Assembly: GCA_964623815.1 (NCBI GenBank)
Contig: CAZUVR010000008.1
Span: 1-64,000 of the forward strand
DNA length: 64,000 nucleotides
Direction of reading: 5' to 3'
DNA from: Chroococcopsis sp964623815
Lineage (GTDB): Bacteria; Cyanobacteriota; Cyanobacteriia; Cyanobacteriales; Microcystaceae
Every line of letters starts with the position of its first letter. The first letter of the stretch is position 1. A model generated the notes under the pieces. The model did not search any database, was not told the DNA's origin, and worked only from the letters and a program-made list of their open reading frames with translations. Below, piece after piece: positions 58,704-64,000 of the stretch. The position numbers were made by a program, and so were the translations under genes.

Positions 58704-60052
58704 CGCATAGTCACGAATTCCTCAGCGGCGCTGGGGTGAATTCCCACCGTAGCATCGAAATCGGCTTTAGTCGCTCCCATCTTGACGGCTATAGCTACAC
58801 CTTGAATAATCTCGGCGGCGTATTCTCCCACCATATGCGCCCCCAATACTTTCTGTGTCTCTTGATGTACTACCAATTTCATCAGGGTTTTATCTTCCCT
58901 ACCAGGTAGTACATTGTAACTAGAGCGGAATTTAGAGCGATAGATTTTGATATTATCCGCTCCGAATTTATCCTCGGCTTGCCTCTGGGTTAACCCTACC
59001 GTAGCCGCCTCTGGTGTGCTAAATACGGCGGAAGGGACATTCTGGTAACTCATGACGCGGGATTTACCGCCGAATACCGTATCGGCAAACGCCCGCCCCT
59101 CATTAATAGCTACCGGGGTGAGGTTGATGTCATTGGTGCAATCCCCTACGGCATAGATATTGTCTACCGAAGTTTGACCGTATTCGTCTACCACAATACT
59201 GCCTTGACGTACCTTAACCGCTACATTCTCCAAACCCAAATTATCAGTTTTGGGAATCCTACCGGTGGCAGCCAGCCCGATAGCATCGACTAAAACGATT
59301 TCTGAATTACCCTCTCTGTTAAGATGAGCTTTCAAGCCATTTGGGGTTTTTTCTATAGCAACCGGAAAGCTATTACTCATGATTGTAATCCCGGCGGCCT
59401 TCATCCCTTCTTGAATCTCGTCCCTAATATCCTCATCGAAACCCTTGAGAATCTTATCACGCCGGATCATCTGGATGACTTCCGTACCCAAACCATTCAT
59501 AATACAGGCAAATTCAACGCCGATATAACCGCCTCCTAAAACTAGGATTCGTTTCGGTTGCTCCGGCAACGTGAACATATCATCTGAAGTGATGGTGTAT
59601 TCTATGCCGGGAATATGAGGCTTGACGGGATAACCACCGACGGCGATGAGGATTTTATCGGCAGTGATTTTTTTATCTCCCACTTCTACGGTGTGGTTAT
59701 CGATGAACTTGGCATGGTGGGGAAATACTTCGACTTTGGAATTATCTAACATCCTTTGGTAGACTCCGTTAAGTCTCTTGACTTCATCGTTGACGGCGCG
59801 TGTTAATTTGCCCCAGTCAAGATGGCTCTCCACCGGACTCCAGCCGTAGCCGGTTGCGTCTTTAAAGTATTGCGGGAATCGGGAAGAATAGACCATCAGT
59901 TTTTTAGGTATACAACCACGATTAACACAGGTGCCACCTAAACGATCGTATTCCGCCACTGCTACTTTAGCTCCGTATTCGGCGGCGCGTCTGGCAGTGG
60001 CGATTCCTCCCGAGCCGCCGCCGATTACGAATAAATCAAAATCATAGGTCAT
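58700..60052 (-). CDS. gor: Glutathione-disulfide reductase
   Basis: 450 residues. FAD-binding start DFDLFVIGGGSGGIATARRAA, redox-active GGTCVNRGCIPKKLM, NAD(P)-binding LVLGGGYIGVEFACIM with downstream arginine (MIRRDK) indicating NADPH, and the interface His in GIHPSAAEEFVTM. It keeps glutathione reduced. ATG at 60050-60052. Convergent overlap with cysQ of four bases. Confidence 0.95.
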   Translation of the reverse strand: MTYDFDLFVIGGGSGGIATARRAAEYGAKVAVAEYDRLGGTCVNRGCIPKKLMVYSSRFPQYFKDATGYGWSPVESHLDWGKLTRAVNDEVKRLNGVYQRMLDNSKVEVFPHHAKFIDNHTVEVGDKKITADKILIAVGGYPVKPHIPGIEYTITSDDMFTLPEQPKRILVLGGGYIGVEFACIMNGLGTEVIQMIRRDKILKGFDEDIRDEIQEGMKAAGITIMSNSFPVAIEKTPNGLKAHLNREGNSEIVLVDAIGLAATGRIPKTDNLGLENVAVKVRQGSIVVDEYGQTSVDNIYAVGDCTNDINLTPVAINEGRAFADTVFGGKSRVMSYQNVPSAVFSTPEAATVGLTQRQAEDKFGADNIKIYRSKFRSSYNVLPGREDKTLMKLVVHQETQKVLGAHMVGEYAAEIIQGVAIAVKMGATKADFDATVGIHPSAAEEFVTMR

Positions 60053-60104
60053 ATTAGGCGATTCCTCTGGTAAATTGAATTCAATCTTTTTCCTCTCTTA
60101 CTCG

Positions 60105-61550
60105 ATGCTAAAATCTTTTCTATCATTCTCTCTAGCTCTTATTGTAACCGGTCTCGCCCCGCCATCTCCAGCCGACTCCCGACTCCCAACTCCCGACTCC
60201 CCAATCTGCCCCGCCGATTTACCAAGTTATATCGATTCTATCCTGACGCGCCCGGAATTGAGAACGTCCCTCTGGGGCATTCTGATTCAACCTCTCGGCT
60301 CTAATCAATCTCTCTACAGTCTTTCTGCCGATAAATTATTCATACCCGCCTCTAATGTTAAGTTATTGACCTCTGCTGCCGCTTTATTAAGCCTGCCCCC
60401 CGACTTTACTATCCTTACTCCCGTTTACGCTCAAGGGGAGGGGGCGCGATTGACTAGCCTCACCGTAGTGGGTAAGGGTGATCCGACGATGACGGTAGAG
60501 ACATTGCAAAATCTAGCGCAAGGGTTACGATCGAGGGGGGTTACTATTATCGATAATCTTATCCTCGCTGACGGCTATATCTCATCTGGGATTAATCCCA
60601 CTTGGGAATGGGAAGATATTCTCTTCGATTACGGAGTGCCCGCCTCCGGTTTCGTTTTAAATCGCAATAGTGTCACCCTTAAAGCTTCCCCGCAGTCGCC
60701 TGGACAACCTTTAAAGCTAACTTGGTCTGATGAGCTTGCTGGTAGTCAATGGCGTTTGGTCAATCGTACATTCACGAGCGGCGAAAAAACTGCGCCCCCT
60801 ATTAAAATCGAAGCCGTTTTAGGGGATTCTACTTTGATAGTCTCTGGAGGATTACCCGCCTCGACTGCCGATAGTTCTTTTGATATAGCTATTCCCAATT
60901 CCGAGCGATACTTTCTCGATAGCCTGCGCCTATCCCTACAAAAATCGGGTATCACCGTTAAATCCGTTTCTATTACTAATGATGCCCCTCCTGCTGGTCA
61001 AATCCTCACGGAAATTAAATCCCCTTATTTACCATATTTTTTGCAAAAAGTCAATAAAGATAGCGACAATCTCGTAGCGGAAACTTTATTAGTGTTAGTG
61101 GGTGGAAGAGGAGAGGGATTAAGAGCCGTGAAGGAGCAATTGGCCCGATTAGGTTTAAACCCGCAAACCTACAGCCTTAAAGACGGATCAGGATTATCGC
61201 GGCAGAATTTCGTTAGCCCCGCGTCTTTCGTGACGATTTTACAGGCAATGAATCGCAACTCCAACGGGCGATTGTATAGGGATTCTTTAGCCGTAGGGGG
61301 AAAAGATGGTACTTTGGCGGCGAGATTTAAAGATAGTTCGATCGCGGTGCGGGCAAAAACAGGTACTTTAACCGGCGTGATTGCTTTATCGGGATATGTA
61401 GATACACCCACTTACGGCACTCTGGTATTCAGCACGATCGTTAATAATAGTGGGGAAACACCAGGGACAATAAGACAGGGAATCGATGACATCATCAACT
61501 TATTGGGAAGGTTAAAAACCTGCCCGGGCAATAGTAGTGAGAAAAGATAA
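60105..61550 (+). CDS. dacB: PBP4-type D-alanyl-D-alanine carboxypeptidase/endopeptidase (S13)
   Basis: 481 residues from ATG at 60105. A signal peptide (FLSFSLALIVTGLA) leads to an S13 transpeptidase fold with SxxK in ASNVKLL, SxN-equivalent in KDSDNLVAE, and KTG in VRAKTGTLTG. It trims peptidoglycan crosslinks in the periplasm. Residues about 20-35 (SPADSRLPTPDSPICPA) are encoded by a heptameric repeat, an in-frame insertion after the signal peptide. Divergent from gor. Confidence 0.92.
   Translation: MLKSFLSFSLALIVTGLAPPSPADSRLPTPDSPICPADLPSYIDSILTRPELRTSLWGILIQPLGSNQSLYSLSADKLFIPASNVKLLTSAAALLSLPPDFTILTPVYAQGEGARLTSLTVVGKGDPTMTVETLQNLAQGLRSRGVTIIDNLILADGYISSGINPTWEWEDILFDYGVPASGFVLNRNSVTLKASPQSPGQPLKLTWSDELAGSQWRLVNRTFTSGEKTAPPIKIEAVLGDSTLIVSGGLPASTADSSFDIAIPNSERYFLDSLRLSLQKSGITVKSVSITNDAPPAGQILTEIKSPYLPYFLQKVNKDSDNLVAETLLVLVGGRGEGLRAVKEQLARLGLNPQTYSLKDGSGLSRQNFVSPASFVTILQAMNRNSNGRLYRDSLAVGGKDGTLAARFKDSSIAVRAKTGTLTGVIALSGYVDTPTYGTLVFSTIVNNSGETPGTIRQGIDDIINLLGRLKTCPGNSSEKR
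60173..60213. repeat. Heptameric STRR cluster inside dacB
   Basis: Tandem GACTCCC/AACTCCC units within the region encoding the start of mature DacB, in frame. Confidence 0.8.
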
Positions 61551-61618
61551 GAGAGAAAAGAGTTGAGAAATTTATAAAAATCTCCACTCACTTCTCACCG
61601 CTCTTCACTCACTTCTCA

Positions 61619-62824
61619 TTAATAGGTTTCTACGTGCCAGCGATGTTCTTTCTTCAGTTGTTTCTGATAGGTAGACCAGTCTACATCATTTTTAGAAGCG
61701 GCACCGCTGAGGGCTTCATCGATACCATCTTCCATCCCTTTAAGACCACACATATAGGCGTGAGTTTTGGGATTTTGTAAAAGATTCCAAATCTCGTCAG
61801 CGTGTTCCGCTACCCGGTGCTGAATATACATTCTACCGCCTTCGGAGTTTTGCTGTTCTCTGCTGATGGCGTAGGTGAGACGGAAATTATCGGGGAATTC
61901 GGCGGCTAACTGCTCTAATTCCTCTTTGTAGAGGATATTAGGAGTTTTGGGAATACCGAAGATCAACCAGGCGAGTCCTTTAAATTTATAATCTTCGTGT
62001 TGCTCTTTAAACATCCGCCAGAGGTAAGCGCGGAAAGGGGCGATACCCGTACCAGTTGCCATCATAATGATGTTAGCGTCTTCGTCGGGGGGTAGGAGCA
62101 TTTCTTTACCTACCGGCCCGGTGATAGCTACGTCATCGCCTACGTTTAAATGACAGAGGTAAGTAGAGCAGACACCGTAAACGGTTTCACCAGTTTCCGG
62201 GTGCTGGTATTCTAATTGACGTACACAGAGGGAGACGGTTTTATCGTCGAGTTTATCGCCGTGACGGGTAGAAGCGATCGAATACAATCTTAGCTTATGG
62301 GGTTTGCCGTTAGCGTCGGTGCCGGGGGGTATGATCCCGATACTCTGCCCTTCGATATAACGTAAATCACCCCCCGAAAGGTCAAAGGTTAGGTGTTGTA
62401 CAATGCCGATGCCGCCTTCACCGACTAGAGAATAATTTTCGATACATTTACCGATAAAAGGCTGTGATGGTCGATAAATATTAACGGGTATATCCGTCGC
62501 TTTTTCTTTGGCTTGAGTCATAGCCTTGCTCTTTGGTTCCTCTTTAATAGGTGCTAATTGAGAATCAGGCTGTGGTTGCGCTGGATGGGTGTTGTTTACC
62601 TGTAGGGGAGCTTCCCCGTTTAACGGTTTGATGCTGAGGATTTTGCCGCCGAGACGGGTTATCCGCCGCATTTCTTGATTCATCCGCTCGTAGGGCACCG
62701 TAAAAAATACGCTCCCGCTTTTGCGGATGGAATAATCTAAACCATCGGTGTTGCCATTCTGGCTTAAACCTGCCACCTCGTAAACATATAAACGCTTTCC
62801 AGCAAATGCACCTGGACTGTACAT
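61619..62824 (-). CDS. petH: Ferredoxin-NADP reductase with CpcD-like linker domain
   Basis: 401 residues. The CpcD-like domain (about 1-65, RLYVYEVAGLSQN...GSVFFTVPYERM) docks FNR on phycobilisomes. A proline/glutamine-rich linker (about 70-105) leads to the FAD domain (RLYSIAST, GVCSTYLCHL) and NADP domain (MMATGTGIAPFRAYLW, YMCGLKGM), ending KEHRWHVETY with the C-terminal Tyr that stacks on FAD. An internal ATG, Met102 at 62519-62521 (MTQAKEKATDIPVN), is placed where other cyanobacteria start the short FNR isoform used in respiration or cyclic flow. Divergent from prk. Confidence 0.96.
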   Translation of the reverse strand: MYSPGAFAGKRLYVYEVAGLSQNGNTDGLDYSIRKSGSVFFTVPYERMNQEMRRITRLGGKILSIKPLNGEAPLQVNNTHPAQPQPDSQLAPIKEEPKSKAMTQAKEKATDIPVNIYRPSQPFIGKCIENYSLVGEGGIGIVQHLTFDLSGGDLRYIEGQSIGIIPPGTDANGKPHKLRLYSIASTRHGDKLDDKTVSLCVRQLEYQHPETGETVYGVCSTYLCHLNVGDDVAITGPVGKEMLLPPDEDANIIMMATGTGIAPFRAYLWRMFKEQHEDYKFKGLAWLIFGIPKTPNILYKEELEQLAAEFPDNFRLTYAISREQQNSEGGRMYIQHRVAEHADEIWNLLQNPKTHAYMCGLKGMEDGIDEALSGAASKNDVDWSTYQKQLKKEHRWHVETY

Positions 62825-63151
62825 AATTTTATAGATCCCAAATCAAGTCATGATAATAGTTTCATAGTTTAGCCTAACATTAGTCGGCTAACCTACTTAA
62901 AATGGGAACTACTCCAGAATAACCACAGGATGATATAGAGCATAACGAAACTTCCCCGCTAGAACTGTCACACAGGTCGCACTTTAATAGTTTATTAAGA
63001 AACCCTTTTCTGGTATGATCCGATCACTATCACTAGGATTAAATACTTATGGATTCTCGGTGATAAGCGCAAAAATTATGTGTTGTAGCCAGAGTCTGAT
63101 TTAATTACATAGTAACCGTGAAAAATTTAGTACTGCATTTAGAGGGAAGCT
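62825..63151. promoter_or_regulatory. Divergent petH/prk promoter region
   Basis: 327 bases between petH and prk. It holds a prk ribosome site AGAGGGA seven bases before its ATG, and a TATGAT (-10-like) near 63015. I see no convincing NtcA site (GTAN8TAC) or RNA element. Confidence 0.5.
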
Positions 63152-64000
63152 ATGACCACTGAGCTAGATCGCGTGGTTTTAATTGGTGTAGCCGGAGATT
63201 CCGGTTGTGGAAAATCAACTTTCTTACGTCGTCTGACCGATTTATTCGGGGAAGAATTCATGACAGTAATCTGTCTCGATGACTATCACTGTCTCGATCG
63301 TAAACAAAGGAAAGAAGTGGGTGTAACCGCCCTCAATCCTAAAGCCAACAACTTTGACCTGATGTACGAGCAAATCAAAGCTCTCAAAGAAGGCAAAGCG
63401 ATCAATAAACCGATCTATAATCATGAAACTGGGATGATCGACCCTCCAGAAATCATCGAACCTAATAAGGTAATCGTGATCGAAGGTCTTCACCCGATGT
63501 ATGACGAACGAGTACGCTCTCTCTTAGATTTCAGCGTTTATCTCGATATTAGCGAAGAAGTTAAAATTAACTGGAAAATACAGCGCGATATGGCTGAAAG
63601 AGGTCACACCTACGATGACGTAATCGCTGCCATCAATTCTAGAAAACCCGATTTCACCGCCTATATCGATCCTCAACGTCAATACGCTGATGTGGTCATC
63701 CAAGTTTTACCGACCCAATTAATCGAAGATAACGAAAGCAAACTTTTACGAGTCCGTTTAATTCAAAAAGAGGGAGTATCTAACTTCGAGCCTTCTTACT
63801 TATTCGATGAAGGTTCGACGATCGATTGGCGGCCCTGCGGTCGTAAATTAACCTGCGCCTTCCCCGGTATCAAGCTTTATTACGGCCCGGATAATTTCCT
63901 CGGTAACGAAGTTTCTATTTTAGAAATCGATGGTCAATTCGATAACTTAGAGGAAATGATCTATATAGAAAGTCATTTGAGCAAAACTGGTACTAAATAT
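63152..64000 (+). CDS. prk: Phosphoribulokinase (3' end beyond window)
   Basis: The first 283 codons, of about 332, are in the window; the stop is outside. P-loop GVAGDSGCGKSTF with Cys19, Cys41 in VICLDDYH, and later Cys229 and Cys235 in RPCGRKLTC. This exact four-cysteine set is the redox-regulated arrangement of cyanobacterial PRK, controlled by thioredoxin and by CP12 in complex with GAPDH. It makes ribulose-1,5-bisphosphate for Rubisco. Start ATG with a good AGAGGGA ribosome site. Confidence 0.97.
   Translation, partial: MTTELDRVVLIGVAGDSGCGKSTFLRRLTDLFGEEFMTVICLDDYHCLDRKQRKEVGVTALNPKANNFDLMYEQIKALKEGKAINKPIYNHETGMIDPPEIIEPNKVIVIEGLHPMYDERVRSLLDFSVYLDISEEVKINWKIQRDMAERGHTYDDVIAAINSRKPDFTAYIDPQRQYADVVIQVLPTQLIEDNESKLLRVRLIQKEGVSNFEPSYLFDEGSTIDWRPCGRKLTCAFPGIKLYYGPDNFLGNEVSILEIDGQFDNLEEMIYIESHLSKTGTKY

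Overview
The window is from a phycobilisome-containing cyanobacterium. The evidence is a phosphoribulokinase with the cyanobacterial cysteine pattern, a ferredoxin-NADP reductase carrying a CpcD-like phycobilisome linker domain, a Psb32 homologue, many copies of the octamer GCGATCGC (HIP1; for example at 1378, 2350, 13321, 17641, 20411, 21363, 21862 and 30366), heptameric GACTCCC repeats (STRR type) and several PEP-CTERM proteins. I cannot name the genus. A run of exactly 100 Ns at 7578-7677 marks a scaffold gap in a draft assembly. I see no rRNA, tRNA, CRISPR array, prophage or intact insertion sequence.

Layout. 0-2.3 kb: a DUF433 antitoxin-like gene and a zinc-ribbon / Ser-Thr kinase / formylglycine-enzyme-fold protein whose last 40 codons look like a diversity-generating-retroelement target. 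2.3-10.6 kb: DUF167, EamA transporter, DUF1823-bioF, AmpG-like permease, a DUF2887 nuclease-like gene broken by the assembly gap, Xaa-Pro aminopeptidase and a Uma2 protein. 10.6-12.7 kb: a truncated PEP-CTERM gene, cbpM-cbpA and a small membrane protein. 12.8-17.3 kb: three PEP-CTERM exported proteins in one orientation (PhoX-like, endonuclease/phosphatase-like, phytase-esterase-like) behind a Pho-box-like sequence, so probably phosphate scavenging. 17.7-26.1 kb: housekeeping and conserved genes, including gatD-murT, an HtrA protease, cobH, Psb32 and DUF3598. 26.1-30.3 kb: panD, dut, a duplicated ThyX-like protein and two radical-SAM proteins.

30.2-33.7 kb holds a bile-acid-symporter remnant cut by a MITE, fumC and an HpxW-like member of the gamma-glutamyltransferase family. 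33.7-36.2 kb is a four-gene operon of protoglobin sensor, roadblock protein, small GTPase and DUF4388/PATAN protein, the most system-like cluster in the window. 36.7-39.4 kb is an MscS channel overlapping an AtzG/AtzE (HpxX/HpxY-like) pair. 39.4-44.8 kb holds two glycosyltransferases, a MOSC protein, an aminotransferase and rsmI. 44.8-45.1 kb is a nest of two MITEs. 45.3-46.3 kb is a sulfotransferase behind a triplicated 23-bp repeat with a near-consensus promoter, ended by a strong bidirectional terminator shared with glgP.

48.9-57.8 kb: a 1388-residue hybrid histidine kinase, an MnmD-like tRNA methyltransferase, a tandem family of EF-hand PEP-CTERM genes (two intact, two decayed) and an HD-GYP response regulator. 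57.8-64 kb: cysQ, gor, a PBP4-type carboxypeptidase, petH and prk (prk is cut by the window end). Most of the content is ordinary chromosomal core. The accessory interest lies in the candidate hypervariable kinase, the globin/GTPase operon, the split-motif ThyX protein and the dense small repeats that have entered coding sequences.
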